From assembly GCA_948474755.1 (NCBI GenBank), contig CAOLHI010001237.1, forward strand, positions 369,319 to 433,318: DNA of 64,000 nucleotides, given 5' to 3'. Position numbers and translations under genes: made by a program. This DNA comes from Ctenosaura bakeri (Eukaryota; Chordata; Lepidosauria; Squamata; Iguanidae). How positions within the stretch are numbered: the stretch's first letter is position 1; every line of letters begins with the position of its first letter. Positions 45,463 through 58,028 of this stretch are shown in pieces. Below the pieces are notes generated by a model that was not told the DNA's origin, ran no database searches, and saw only the letters and a list, made by a program, of their open reading frames with translations.

Positions 45463-46134
45463 TATGTTGCTTGTAATACATTATTTCCAAGATCTGGTGG
45501 TCAGTGCTTGCGCAGTATGTTATACCCTTTATAGTGCCTTTACACACATGTGCCTATTGTGTGCATCGTAATAAACGCGTGTTCCTCTCCTCTTATAATT
45601 TTAATCTCAGATACAGAACAGGAAGAAATGGTAAGTCTAGGAAACATGGATGGATGGCTTGACATATTGCAAATTTTTTCCTCTTCTTTTCTTTCTTCTC
45701 CTCCATATATTTTGCCAACATGTTTCCTGTGGGCAGTGTAAGGACAATGATTTTCCTTGGACACCTGAAAATAATGCTGGTAAACAGGAACACTTTGACT
45801 TTATGATTGCATAGATTGAAATATATTTCTCTTTTCTCGAAATATATTTCTCTTTCTACATTCTGCATTTATTGTTATGGATCTGTCCCCACGTTTTTAG
45901 ACCTGTAAAGGACCTTACTTTTTGTGTGGGGAAATACAATAGACCTCCCGGGCAGAGTATTTATTGCTGTTACTGTGGTGGCTGATGCATGTCTACAACA
46001 TGACACCATCCAGATACAGTTTCCTTTGCTGCCCTCTCCACCACCTTGGTTGATCCCTAATCAGTGGGACATTGAGAGTTGTAGTCCCACACACCCAGGG
46101 AGCAACCCACTTACAAAAGATTACTCTAGATAAT

Positions 46135-46276
46135 GGGCTCCTGTATGCTACACAATTATATCACAATGATTCTGCTTTAATGGGATGTATAGTTTGGGGA
46201 GGTACTAAAAATCTCTAGCCCAGAATTCTCAATACTTCTTCCTGAATTGCAAAGCCCAGGATTCCATATGATGGGT
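46135..46276. mobile_element. Palindromic MITE family Q, partial
   Basis: GGGCTCCTGTATGCTACACA, ATTATATCACAATGATTCTG and AGCCCAGGATTCCATATGAT follow the family order; the right end is lost. Confidence 0.55.
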
Positions 46277-46525
46277 GAGACAGAAATTATTAATAAACAG
46301 CCATGCTTCCTGGGTACGGTGGGAGTTATAGTCCAAGATATCAGGAAGAAATTGAGTTGGCGGAGGCTGATTTGTGAGATTACAGTGATACAGCCATGGC
46401 TGTTAAGGAGCAAATTTAGTAGCCCAGTTTGAATTTGATGTATTAGGGTACAAACCTTGATCTCTGGGCTGTGAACACCACATGATTGCAAGTGGACATG
46501 TATGCTTACATGTACAACTCACTGG

Positions 46526-46757
46526 TCTGGCCTAAATACCCTAAAGGCACGGGACCTTGTCTCATCTGGAAAGCTAAGCAGGGTCAGCTTGCTTGGTACA
46601 TGGATGGGAGACCACCAATGAATATCAGGTGTTGTAGGCTGTATTTCAGAGGAAAGAACTGGCAGAAATACCTCTTAGTATTCCTTGCCTAAGAAAACAC
46701 TATGAAATTGATGGGGTTGCTATAGGTCAAGTGATTTGAAGGCACATAAACACAACT
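46526..46757 (+). mobile_element. 5S rRNA-derived SINE (SINE3 type), with CACA tail
   Basis: The 5S part is recognisable as GAAAGCTAAGCAGGGTCAGC (box A/intermediate element), TGGTACATGGATGGGAGACC (box C) and GTGTTGTAGGCTG. The body then reads TCCTTGCCTAAGAAAACACT and the tail AGTGATTTGAAGGCACATAA followed by ACACAAC. The body and tail match those of the tRNA-derived SINEs in this window. Confidence 0.88.
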
Positions 46758-49186
46758 TACTGGATATTGAATAAATGATAAAGGACCAAGCTGAAACATT
46801 TTGCAGTTGGGGTAAAGTAGAGGCATGTGCCCTTACCCATTCCATTTACAAATACCAAGTGAGTGGACAGTTGAATCTCATTTCAGCAGGGGAAGAAGAC
46901 TGCATCTTCCACTGCATCTGAGGACAAGAGACTAGCTTAAGAGGCCCATGGAAAGTCCCACATAACACACAGAGAGCCCTGCACTCCAGTATCCACCATC
47001 AGTTTTGGCTGCCAGCATCTTCTTCCAAAGAATCTGCCTCACTCCGCCTTATGGTTAGGCCAACCTTGTACATAGTACTGACTTGAATGCAAACTAAAGG
47101 GACCAGGCTTCCTCCTGATCACACCAAGCACGTTACAAGTAGACTGAATCATTTTGAACAATGGAGTGAAATCTAAAACTTGTCCGGTTATAACCTAGAA
47201 GACAAATCTGTCCTCTCTCTCTCTCTGGCTTTCAAAATATTTTGTTACATAGAAAGACTGTTCAAATTACACAAGAAGTTTGCATGACTTAGAATAACTC
47301 TGTTAACAGTTTATAATTTTGACTAGCAATGTTTCAATTAGTGAGAAGTTCCAAGGGTTAATATGATAGAGCAGAGGAATGAGAGAGTGGGTTAAGAGAG
47401 CAGTCAGTGCTCCTTCCTGCTCCACCTCTTGGGTGATGAGCAAGGGGTGTTTCAGTTGTAAGAACCAGATGCTGATGGTGGAGGCAATCCTGTGGGTGAG
47501 TTAGAGAAGTGTCTGGGACATGATGGGAGGATACAGCATCATAGGAGAAAATATTTAGCTGGAAGAGAAAGAGAGAGAGGGAGGACTGGAATCTATCAGG
47601 ATCAAGGGGTGCCTAACAGCTGTGTTTTTAATCAAATTTCAAATCATATCCAGTATTTCAAAAAAGGGTTTTCACCTCTTCTGTCTTAAGTGTCCTGAGA
47701 TGCCCAGTTTCCTAGTGCAAAAGATCATGTATGTTTTTCTCCCAAAAATATTGTCTCTCTTATATATACAAATCGAAGTTTATCTGTTTGTGTCAGGCGA
47801 AGCCTTCATATGGTTGCCTGCCCAAGAAGATTCTGTGGAATCCTGAGGTTTGCAGTTTAGGGAAGGGCCTTTAGAATTCTCAGCCAGAGAGCTCTTGGGC
47901 CTCAGTCAATAGTGTCTGTCTTAAATAGGCCAGTTGCTATGGAGATGAGGCCTAGCAGCAAGGAGGAGGGCAGTATATTTCCTCAGGAACCCAATCTCTC
48001 TATTTTATTAACTCTGAATACAGCTGGGATTGGGGAATATGGGGAAATGTTACAAGTACTGCACAAGACAGTTTGGGGAATTAGAGACATAGGAACTCAA
48101 ATATTTCCAACAAGTATCTCCTATGAGAAAATAAAATCCTGGGCAACACTGGGTATTTATGCTAGTTTTCTGTATAAAGGGAGGCAGGAGACCAGATCTT
48201 GATCTCTGGTAGTTAATAGACACACTCTTTCCTTAAAAATATATTTTTGGTATGGACAGAATGGGCTTTAATCCTGGGTCCCGGGAGGAATGAGGTTTAA
48301 ATTCAGAAATGCCCAATCTACCAAACAATGTCTGGAAATGCAAAGAAAGGGAAGCTTTTAACCTAATTTAAAAACCATTTTAAATGCCATGGGTCCTCCC
48401 AAAGTACTCTGGGTAACAGTTATCATTATATTAAAACACCACGAGACCACTATTAGAGAACATTTCAGAGAACTAGAGCAGCACCTAAAGCTCCCATGTT
48501 AGGTTGGGAGCCTGGATATTAAGTTGGATTCCAGGTTTTTTAAATGTCTATTTGGTGAATGTGAAGAGATAACCAAAATCCTTGTTATACTCATCATTAC
48601 TTCTCTGTATTTTGTCATCTCAGGAAGAACTGGTTTTTATGACCCAGAAGGATTGTTGGTTACTTTTTATTTTCTCTAGAAGCTGTTATATTTTATGAAG
48701 GCAGTTACTTAATTAAAACAATGTTAGCTTGTTAACTATCCACCTTAGTGAATTAATTCAGTATGTATTTTTGTATCAGTAAAACATTAACTGCAAAGAA
48801 AACAAGAATCTGTCCTTTTTTTCATTTCGATCATGGACATGCATGTCTTAGCAGCCACCATTTTAGATGAGGCTAGGTAAGATGGAAGGAGGAGACACTT
48901 CTTCCAAAAGGGTGTCTGTCTGTACCCGCCATAGATTTGTTTATAAGTCACTGCATTAAAATACATTTGCCTCCCTATTATTCAGGGAACCTTTTTAATT
49001 GCTCAAAATGAACTGGGCAAATAGAGTAAATGTTGCAGAAGGAAGTCCATCATGGCTCCCTCAAATTCTCACACAGGTTCATTCAATGGCATCATAGAAC
49101 CAGAGGGGTGATAAATTTCCCCGTTTGTTTGAAAGAGAAAGAGAGAAGATGTTAATTGAATAAAAGGTGGTACCAGAAGAGAGAAA
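46758..49186. other. Intergenic stretch
   Basis: A (CT)n run lies near 47208-47226. TGGAATCCTGAGGTTTGCAG at 47836 is a fragment of a palindromic MITE. No exon is seen. Confidence 0.4.
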
Positions 49187-49905
49187 GTGTCTATGGAGGC
49201 AAGGACAGAAACAAACATGGTAGCTCCACTCCACAGGCTCCTGGGGCTACAAGGAATCAAAATGGAAGGACAAGTACAAGCAGAGCTCAAAATGGAGGCA
49301 GTCCAAGAGACAGCAGGGCAGGTACGTTGTGTCCTTCATGTTGGGAAGTTGTTGAGTCAGAAGGCACCTCCATTGGTGAAGGAGGAGCCAGGTTGAGGAA
49401 GGATGCCGCTTTGGCAAATCCAGAGAACCATGGGATGAGTGCTGGCTCTTTTAAGTTCCTTTGAGCATGTTGCCTATGCCTGCCAGTGGCCAAAAGAAGA
49501 GCTGGTAGCCCAGCTTTTGGGTGGGGATGCTTGAGAGGCATACCTCAGTTTGGATGCTAGTGGCAAAAGGAACTACAAGAAAGTGAAGGCTGCCATCTTG
49601 AAGAGGGAGCCCATGGTGACTGAGAAGCAGAGATGGACCTTCCAGCTATTCTTGTACCAGGAGGCAGTAGGGCCACAAGATGCAGACAGGCAGCTTCAGG
49701 AGTTTTGCTGTCGTTGGCTGAGGCCAGAGAGCCAAACCAAAGAATAGATCTTAGAGATGCTGTTTCTGGAACAATTCCTGACCATCTTGTCAGAGCCAAG
49801 ACTTGGAACAGGTCCCTGAAAACTGTGCCCAGCAGTGGCCCTGGCTGAGAATTTTCTTACAAAACAGCAGAAGGCTGAGAGTTTGGGAGTTGAGACAAAC
49901 CTTCA
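49187..49905 (+). pseudogene. SCAN-domain pseudogene with retroelement capsid-like segment
   Basis: In order, the sequence shows an N-terminal stretch containing KEEPG, then [37 protein letters not shown], then the SCAN domain ([52 protein letters not shown]). The segment before SCAN (W----LL-G-A--AY--L----Y--VK-AIL) matches the capsid N-terminal half of Gmr1-type Ty3/gypsy gag and of reptile SCAN genes that retain it. Disruptions: an apparent frame break at about 49460, stop TGA after GGDA, stop TAG after SQTKE, and a pair of frame shifts around the TWNRSLKT segment. No splice sites or downstream fingers were seen. It may be a dead gene copy or an element relic. Confidence 0.75.
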
Positions 49906-50645
49906 CCTTCTTGCTTATACCCAGTGTTCCAAAATTATTGCTGTAAATCAGTGTGAGAGAACGGTGACCTCCTCAGATGCCTCTGGATTACAGTTTTTGT
50001 CACTCCTAGTTACCATAAGCCAGTGGAGAGAGATGATGTGAACTGAAAGTCCAAAAACGGATGTGGGGAGGAGGTCATAAGTTACTCACTCTTGGTGTAA
50101 ATCTATTCAAGACATTTCTTACCTTCTTATAAAAGACAAGAGAAACCACTCCATGTTGATCTCTACCTCATGATTGTCCTGGTGTGGGGAAAAAAAATCT
50201 AAAATACAAATATGGTATAGCAGAGATGCTTTATGACTTATGAAATGCTGACACAGGAAGGCAATTGAGAAACATTTTTAAAACTTTTCTGGCATTTAGA
50301 ATGCTCTAAGTAAAAGGTGGGAACTGTATAGCCCTCCAGATGTTGCTGGCTTGCAGCTCCAAGCTGCCCCAGCTAGTGAGGAACCAATAGGGAGGAATGC
50401 TGGAAGTTGCAGTTCAACAACAGCTAGAGAGCTACATGATTCCTATATCTGTGCTAAATCAGAGGGTGGGGTGGGGAGAATGCAGCTCATCAGATGTTAT
50501 TGGACTTCCAACTCCCCTCACATCCAACTGCCATAGGCAATACTAAGAACTGATGGGAGCTGCAGCCCAACAATCTCTAGAAGGCTACATGCTCCACTTT
50601 CCAAATCTTCACATAAAGGCCTGTGAGACAGACAAGAGCATCAAG
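49906..50645. other. Intergenic stretch with two MITE-like fragments
   Basis: The fragments are at about 50300-50425 (GCCCTCCAGATGTTGCTGGC with GGAAGTTGCAGTTCAACAAC) and 50466-50600 (ATCAGATGTTATTGGACTTC with GATGGGAGCTGCAGCCCAAC). Both are imperfect palindromes of the group seen at 13963. Confidence 0.5.
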
Positions 50646-51088
50646 AGCTTGGAAATGTTATTTTTTTGGATTGCAGTTTCCCAAATCGTAGAATCAGAGA
50701 GTTGGAAGAGACCACGGGGCCATCCAGTCCAACCCCCTGCTATGCAGGAACACACATCAAAGCATTCCCAACAGATGGCCATCCAGCCTCTGCTTAAAAA
50801 CCTCCAAAGAAGGAGACTCCACCACATTCCGAGACAGCATATTGCACTGCCGGACAGCTTTAACCATCAGGAAGTTCTTCCTGAGGTACCGGTGGAATCT
50901 CCTTTCCTGCAGCTTGAATCCATTGCTCCTTGTCCTGGTCTCTGGAGCAGTGGAAAACAAGCTCACTGCCTCCTCCACATGACATCCCTTCAAATATTTA
51001 AACATGGCTATCATGTCCCCCAGCCAGCATGGCTACTAACTGGTTCTAGGAGTTGCAGTCCAAAAAGTAACTTTTTCAACCTCTATTA
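50646..51088. mobile_element. Hairpin MITE family H split by a CR1 fragment
   Basis: The left arm GAGCTTGGAAATGTTATTTT then TTTGGATTGCAGTTTCCC (50646-50688) pairs with the right arm GGAGTTGCAGTCCAAAAAGT then AACTTTTTCAACCTCT (ends about 51088). The CR1 piece lies between them, and the loop motif CCAGCCAGCATGGCTACT follows it. Confidence 0.7.
50689..51016 (-). mobile_element. CR1 LINE 3' fragment inside a MITE
   Basis: The plus strand reads TAGAATCAGAGAGTTGGAAG, GGCCATCCAGTCCAACCCCC, GATGGCCATCCAGCCTCTGC and GACATCCCTTCAAATATTTA, the complement of the CR1 3' end. It is less diverged than the copy at 10744-11160. Confidence 0.88.
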
Positions 51089-53044
51089 GGTATGCATGTG
51101 AAAAATCACTATAGATTGGGGTGGGCAGTCTGTAGCTTCTCATAGTCCTGAGATTAACCTTCATAGCTCTTTGTAAGCAATTGAGTCAGACTTCTAGTCA
51201 GAGCACTCTGTTCTGGCAGCTTGCACTTGCTGGTCATGGTGGAAGAGAGAGAAAGGAGAAAAAGAAGGGAATAGTGAAAAGGGGGAGAGAGGGGTTGAAA
51301 ATAGGGTGGGAAAGAGAGAAAGAGAAAAAGCTTTGCATTTTCTACTCTGACCTGGCCTCACCACTGGTTTCAGGCCTGTCTGCTGCTGTGGCTGCTGACA
51401 GAAACCCTGTCCTTCCGCATTAAACATGTTCCTCTCTCAGGATGGAAAGAATATTTAAAATTACTCAATCTCAGGTTATAAAAATGGGCTTCTCAATAGT
51501 TGAGAAATCCAAATGGGGAAGAATAATAGGCCAGTGAGGATTTTGCCCACTTTTATCCAATTATCTGAACACCCTGAAGTGTTGTGGAGGAATAGAGAGA
51601 AAAAATGTGGGTTTTGAACAGATACAGAAACCTTTTTGTCTATTGTCTGCACAGGAAATGGGTTTTCTGTTCAAGAAGCCTGTTTTCTGGACAGAAAAAC
51701 GTTTTGTGCAAAATTTGTTGTTATGTGCGTTCAAGTCATCTCTGACTTATGGGAATCCCAAGGCAAACCTCTGCTGTAGAAAGAGCTGCCACTGTTGGAC
51801 CCTGGGCTCCTCTGTAGAGCAGTCAAGCAGGCAGGCAGTGGGCATGCCAGCTCAATGGGTAAGTAGTCACAGTGCTTGGGATACAGTCAACCTATCATTT
51901 TTCATTTTGTGAAAGCCAGTGCATGACTGTCAGTTTATCTGTCCATCTGCCAACTGATCTACCTACCGTATACTGTATACAGTGGCCAGCACAGACATCT
52001 GACTGTGCATCAGCAGACCCACTTAGAAGATTGTTGACTCCCTACATCTGATCTCACCAAGCACCAGTGAACCCACTTGGGTGACAGGCCCCACCACTGT
52101 GACAAATGTGGGCAAAGGCATGCCAATAAACAGTAGCAAAGAGAAACTCCAGGCCATGGATACTTATCAGCCCCTGTGAAACACTTGAGTAGGGATACAA
52201 GGGTCTGATTGAGAGGAAAAAAGACCTTTCTTCTGTCTGAGTCTTTTATTGCCTGACAAGGGAAGGAATCTCAGTAGATATGCAGGAGTCCCAATACGAG
52301 AGCTTGGAACTGTTACTTCTTTGTGTTATAGGACCATATTTACTGGAGGGTCCTGGGAGTAAGTGCATTTGTTCAAATGATTCTGCAGGGCAGAAATAGG
52401 GTGCCCATCGCCTTCATCTCACTGCGTTCTCTTTCCTAGGACATCACAATGGGATAGTGTCACATCATAGCAACTCCACAGAAATTGATTATGACATCAC
52501 GGTGTTGAGGTTAAAGGCTACACAGAAGCTTCACTGTATGATCTAGAAATCCTACTTCCCCTCTCTCTCTAGATGGCAGAGGTCAACTGGGATTATATCC
52601 CAGAATATAATGTACTCTAGATTATCTCAAAGACCATTTTACTTTCCATGATAGTGACATTAAAATGAATTCTGAGCTGAGCTCTGGCTTATATTACTCC
52701 CCAGGAATTGTAGCTGCACACCCAAGTTGGGTTTGTTCCTTCTTGGTTTGAGATTTTGGATTTCTATAGAATAATTAATCTTAATACAAAATGGCATCTC
52801 CAATGTTGCACATGACACAAGCCAAACTGTCAGTATATTAAACAGACAGAATCTCGCATCTGGTGTTACATCTGGGGCATTTCTAGGAAAATCCTAGAAC
52901 ATGGTGTTGAACAAACATAAATACTCAATATTTTCCCCTGGATGGTGGATGGTGATGGTCTTTGAGCTGGTTGCTCTTAGATTTCTACACTGCGGGTAGG
53001 CAAAGTCATTCAGAAACTATGGGCTTATGAGAGCTGTATTTGTG
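51089..53044. other. Intergenic stretch
   Basis: It contains a short SINE tail fragment at 51717-51772 (TGTGCGTTCAAGTCATCTCT). Nothing else was identified. Confidence 0.4.
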
Positions 53045-53220
53045 GAAGGACATGGGGCAGTGGTAGAAGGTGTCCTTTATATGCAGAAGACTCAAATTCA
53101 TTACCCTCAAGGCAGAATGGAGAAGAATCCTCTCTGAAACCCAGCAGAGACTCCACTGGTGAAAGTACTACCCCACCTTGACCAGTGGTGTGACTCTGCT
53201 TAAGGCAGTTTCCTATGTGC
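53045..53220 (+). mobile_element. Second type of tRNA-derived SINE
   Basis: GGGGCAGTGGTAGAAGGTGT (A box region), ATGCAGAAGACTCAAATTCA (decayed B box region), ACCAGTGGTGTGACTCTGCT and the end AAGGCAGTTTCCTATGTGC fit a SINE derived from a tRNA whose head reads AGCTCAGTGGTAGAGCA. Confidence 0.7.
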
Positions 53221-54967
53221 CTGTGAAAAACTAGTTTCCAAGATTCTTTACTACTGAGGATGACGGGGGTTGAAGTGCAAAGTATCAGGGGTACCAGCTT
53301 AAAAGAGGCTTACCTAGATCATTCACTTGACATCAAGAGACCAACAGCCAGAAGGAAATGTTTAAAGGTGATAAAACCTTGCCAAACATGACAGCCATCT
53401 TGGTTCTGTTTAAGTCCTGAGGTATAAAACTGATGGAGTTGCACACTGGCGAAAAAGGAGTCCTGAACACTCCCCATCATATATAAAAAAACTGGTTCCT
53501 CTTCACTCATCCCTGGATGGTCTTCTTGTGTACCTCTAATTTGAGGCTGTTGCATCTTCAACTGAAAGAGGAGAGGTCATGGGCGGGCGGGGGGGGCAGA
53601 ATAACACTGCTCCCTTAGATCCAGTGAAACAGGTATTTCTCATCCCCAAAACAAATAAATTGAAGCACCTGTCAGATGAGAGAATCAACTCTTCCTTTAG
53701 CCCGTTCATCCATACCATGCAGTGATCTCCCAGTCAGGCTCATCCTACTATCCAAAATCCTTCTGGCATTTGATTTCCCCCCAAATCAGATTGTAAGGAA
53801 GGAGACCTGTATGGTAAAACATGCCCAACGCTGCCCCCTTTAGAAGACAAGGTTATTCTTAACTGAGTATGTTCAATTATTTTCATCCCAAATCTAGTAA
53901 TATTCTGCCATACTAGAGTACTGAGGGTTTGGGACAGACTACAAAATATTCCCAAGCAGTGCAATGCTGCATCTGGGGTGGAAATTGCTGCTCAAAATGC
54001 AATTCAAGGAAATCCTGTGGCTGAGGGAGGAGAGATATAATGTATCTTCATTATATGGGTATAACTGTTTTAACAGTATGTTTTCATCCTTCAGAATACT
54101 GGGATTTATAGTTTTGGACAAGCATTGCTCTGCTGGAGAACTCTAGTGTATTCCTCTAAATTATAGCATTACAGAGAATTCAAAATATTTACTCAAACAA
54201 CTAATTCAGGATTCTATAGGGTGGGGCTGTAATAGTTAAAAGTCATGTCAAAATGCTATAATTGTGTGGTTTAGAGACACTCTTTATTGTTGTAGCTCTC
54301 TTTCCTATTTAAATGGAAATCCAAACTCAAGTTTTCAGATTGTCAAGTCACCACATTATAGTGTAGCAAGGTACTCCCAGTTCCTGGGGATTTCTAGTCT
54401 AGGGTCATTTAACTCCTAAGAGTTACCTTCTTTTCATATTTGGTCTCCCATTTCTGTGATTTTTAGGAGAGAGTTGCAGAGCAAGTATCTAGGTTTTTGG
54501 TTTTCAGTTATTAACAAGTGTTGTAATTTAATTTTCATGACCACGCTTAGAGAAATGAGTGAGAATAGGCAGCCAGCCTAGAATATCTGCCATCCCTGAA
54601 TGCAGAAACACTGTGAAAGACCTCCCCAGCACCCTGAGTTTCATTTTGGCTTATAATCAAGTGGGTACTCAGTCATCTGTCCTAGCTGTCAGATTTTTCA
54701 AAGGCATGTTTATTTGGAGGATATTGCAAAGTTTTAAAAAACAGAGCATTAAAAAAATGCAAGTTTTACTTTTCTCTGACATGAATCAGCACAAAGAAAG
54801 GAAACCATAACCCAATTTTTCTTTTAAGGGAACTGTCAGACTAGGAAAGGTTGAAGTAGCTACAGATGAGTAAGAGGCATTTCAGTACTTAACAAGATTC
54901 TCCACTTCAAGTAGCAAGGGTGGACAATGGTTAGCTTGTACTTAGTGTTAGGGCTTATGGAAACAAT
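53221..54967. other. Intergenic stretch
   Basis: A degenerate MITE Q-like patch lies near 54140-54285 (AGGATTCTATAGGGTGGGGC). A short C/G-rich homopolymer occurs at about 53583-53597. No exon is seen. Confidence 0.4.
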
Positions 54968-55146
54968 GGCCATTTCCGCACTACACTCTTATAGCGCAAT
55001 TGTTCCACTTTCAACATCCTATGGAATCCTGGGGTTTGCAGTTTCGGAGGGACCATCTGGCCCCTCCCTAAACTGCAAACTCCAGCATTCCATAGGATGT
55101 TGAAAGTGGAATAATCGCGCTATAAGAGCGTAGTGCAGAAATGGCC
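54968..55146. mobile_element. Palindromic MITE, family P copy E (179 bp), with AAT on both sides
   Basis: GGCCATTTCCGCACTACACT runs through TCCACTTTCAACATCCTATG and is mirrored by GGATGTTGAAAGTGGAATAA through GCGTAGTGCAGAAATGGCC. AAT directly precedes and follows the element, compatible with a 3-bp duplication. Confidence 0.85.
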
Positions 55147-57842
55147 AATGTTTCCTTCACCATCGCTGAGGCTTTGCTAACAGCTGTTGGCCTCCAAGTA
55201 GCTGGAAATTAAAAACTAATAATCCAGTTGCTAACAAAAGGATTTGGTACTTGTCCAGGACTGCGTAAGCCAAGAGCAGAGTTAGGGGCAGGTAAGTGTG
55301 CTGGTGCAATTTACTAGGAGCAGAACCAGTTCTTGAATTAAAATGGAAGGCAGATTAGATCTGGTCAGAAGTGTAGCGATGGGGTAGAGGGAAATAAAGG
55401 CATTACCCCCATCAAATAAGAATCCTCCCCCCATTAAACTTTCCTTCCAATTTCTAGCATTGCAATAACTTAAAACTTGAGTTGTGCATTTAAAAAAAAT
55501 AAAAGGGATAAACTTACCAAGACACCATGAACACAGCAAATAAGTTTTAGGTACGAACAATTTTCTCTGTTTGGTTTTCTGCGATGCTAGAAATGTGGGA
55601 ACTAATGGAAAATTTGCTGATGGGAGGAGAATTCTTATTCACCTGATTTTGCCTTCCCCCTCTGGATCTGGTCTTCTAACTTTATGTGATGTCTCTTATA
55701 GCTTTTTAAAAAGACTCAATGGAGGACGATGATTTGATTAACTAAGAGGCAGTCAGGGTGTGGGGCCTGTAGATTTTGTTAAACTGAGGCCAATCCTTTC
55801 TTCCTAAACTAGAGTGCCAAGCAGAGACAGAAACTTTTTCATTCCTTCAACTGGTGCTAGGAGGCAAGGTCAAGCTTAACAGATGTATAGACCCAAGATG
55901 GGGAACATATGGTGGACAGCAACTCCCATGATTCCTCCCCTAGCTAGCTAGGGCTGATGGGAGTTGTAGTCTACCATCTTTTGCAGGGGAAAATGTTTCC
56001 AATCTGCAGTTTAAGAGGCTGAGCGAATGATGGAGCTGTACAGGTGAGTGGAAATCAGCTGAACCCCCCACTATTGCCACACTTACTGATGGCAGTTTAT
56101 GAGAAAAAAACTTTTTATTTCGGTGAAATCCCCCCGCTCAAGCCAGACAGTGAGCATGAATCTCCTTGCTTTCTAAGCAGTTCCGAAATGTATGTGAAAT
56201 GCTTCTACCTTTCAGACAGCTGAAGGAAGGACAAAGGAAGTCCACTATGCTAAACGTCTTGGAAGTTCACTTTCACAAGAGGTACATCCACACTACATAC
56301 AATTATAACAGATGGATACTGCTACTTCCATGGCTCTAGTCTATAGGAATCTTGGGATTTGTAGAATTTGTAGTTTCATTAAGTACTCAAAAGAATAGCT
56401 GGGGAGGTGCACCTTTGGCATCACCAAACTATAAATCCCAGGATTCCATAGGATGGCACCATGGTAGTTAAAATGGTATCAAACTGCTCTAAGCATGCAG
56501 CACCAATACACTCAGGAAATTTATATTCAGGGTTGGGATGGAGGGCAGGGTCTCAACCCTACGGTTGAGTCTCAGACCCTTGGGAGTCTCTGAAGTCCAG
56601 TGTTGTGTCATAACAAGACCCTCAGTCCCCCTCCCCCCCAAAAAAAAATCCAATGAGGAATAAGGCTGGGATGAGTACTAACTGTATCAGGCTATCAAGG
56701 TCAGCTCAAGTATCTGAACTTCTGTCATTCCACCCAGTTTGGGAATATAATGTTTTTGAACTCCATGTCTTGGAACCCAAGCCAGAATTGCCAGTGCATT
56801 GGAGCCATACTAGTTGCCAGACTCTGGGACCTGGAGTACATCGTCCAAGCTTTTATCAGCAGAACCTAATGTGGGTATGGAGGAAGCTCTGAACTGCCCC
56901 CAGCACACAAGTGTGTCTTGTGGTCTCTCTCCCACTGGAGAGTGAAATGGTGTGTGGAAACTACGGTCAACAACTAAACTCCTTAACAGCATGTGTGAAA
57001 GCCACAGGTTCAAGCATGCAACACCATGTGAAGGAAAATGCAACTTGTACTATAGAAATTCCAGCATTATTCCAACACCAGCTCCAAAGTGACTTTTATA
57101 GAAAAGCCAAATTGTGTCTTTCATAAATAAACAAAGAAAAACACTCTTGATTCAGATGGCAAAGAAGTCCTGGTCGTTTACACCTCTGCTGGCAATTGGC
57201 TGGCACCCATATATTCTAGATAATCATAAAAGCCAGAGGGAAATTACCTCAGTTAACCCCACCTTCTCTCTGCTAACAAACTGCCAGGCCCTAGAGATTG
57301 GAGTTAAAGCTTTCTCACAGATATTTGTCTGACCTCTTTTTTCATATCAAACTGTATGTCAACTGCTTGGAGAAAGACCCACGGAGTATCAGATCATTTC
57401 CAGAGAAATTACTCAAGATACACAGACGTTTCTACAGAGCATTATCATGGCAGCAAGATTGACTTGCTCTCCCCCGCTCCCCAGAAGCTACACATGTATG
57501 GCTGGTAATATGAGATTCAGGGGTCCTGACTTCTCCTTTTGGCCACCACGCTACCAGTAGCATTGTTTAGACATAAATCTGCAACTTCCATAATCCCTCA
57601 CCATTGGTTATGCTGGTTTGGGTTGGTGAGAGATGCAGTACAACATCTGGAAAGGTACAGGTTGTCCACCTCTTGACGTATTGCCAACAATGCAAAGCTC
57701 CCCTCCCTTGATCATCAGTCCAATCTGGGAGTCAATGAACCTACTTTGCAGTAAAATCTTCAAGTGTGTTCTTTGTTGGGATGAGGAACCTTTAGTTAAG
57801 AAGGTAGATGGGAAACGTGTAAGATTCTGGATGTTGATGGAA
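55147..57842. other. Intergenic stretch with MITE copies
   Basis: 55895-55995 is a palindromic fragment (GACAGCAACTCCCATGATTC with GCTGATGGGAGTTGTAGTCT). 56281-56505 is a MITE Q copy (GTACATCCACACTACATACA with ATCCCAGGATTCCATAGGAT). The rest is unrecognised. Confidence 0.45.
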
Positions 57843-58028
57843 TTGTTGCTGCGTGCCTTCAAGTTGTTTCCAACTTACAGTGCCCCTAAGGTGAACCTGT
57901 TACAGGGTTTTCTGGCAGCTGAGAGTGTGTGACACATCTAAGGTCACCCAGTGGGTTTCCATGGCCCAGCAGGGAATTGAACCTTGGTCTCCAGTGTCAT
58001 CGTCCAGTGCTCAAACCACTATACCACT
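57843..58028 (-). mobile_element. tRNA-derived SINE
   Basis: The plus strand reads TTGTTGCTGCGTGCCTTCAA, CCTAAGGTGAACCTGTTACA, AAGGTCACCCAGTGGGTTTC, AATTGAACCTTGGTCTCCAG and TCAAACCACTATACCAC, in the order of the CACAACAAC-tail family. Confidence 0.88.
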
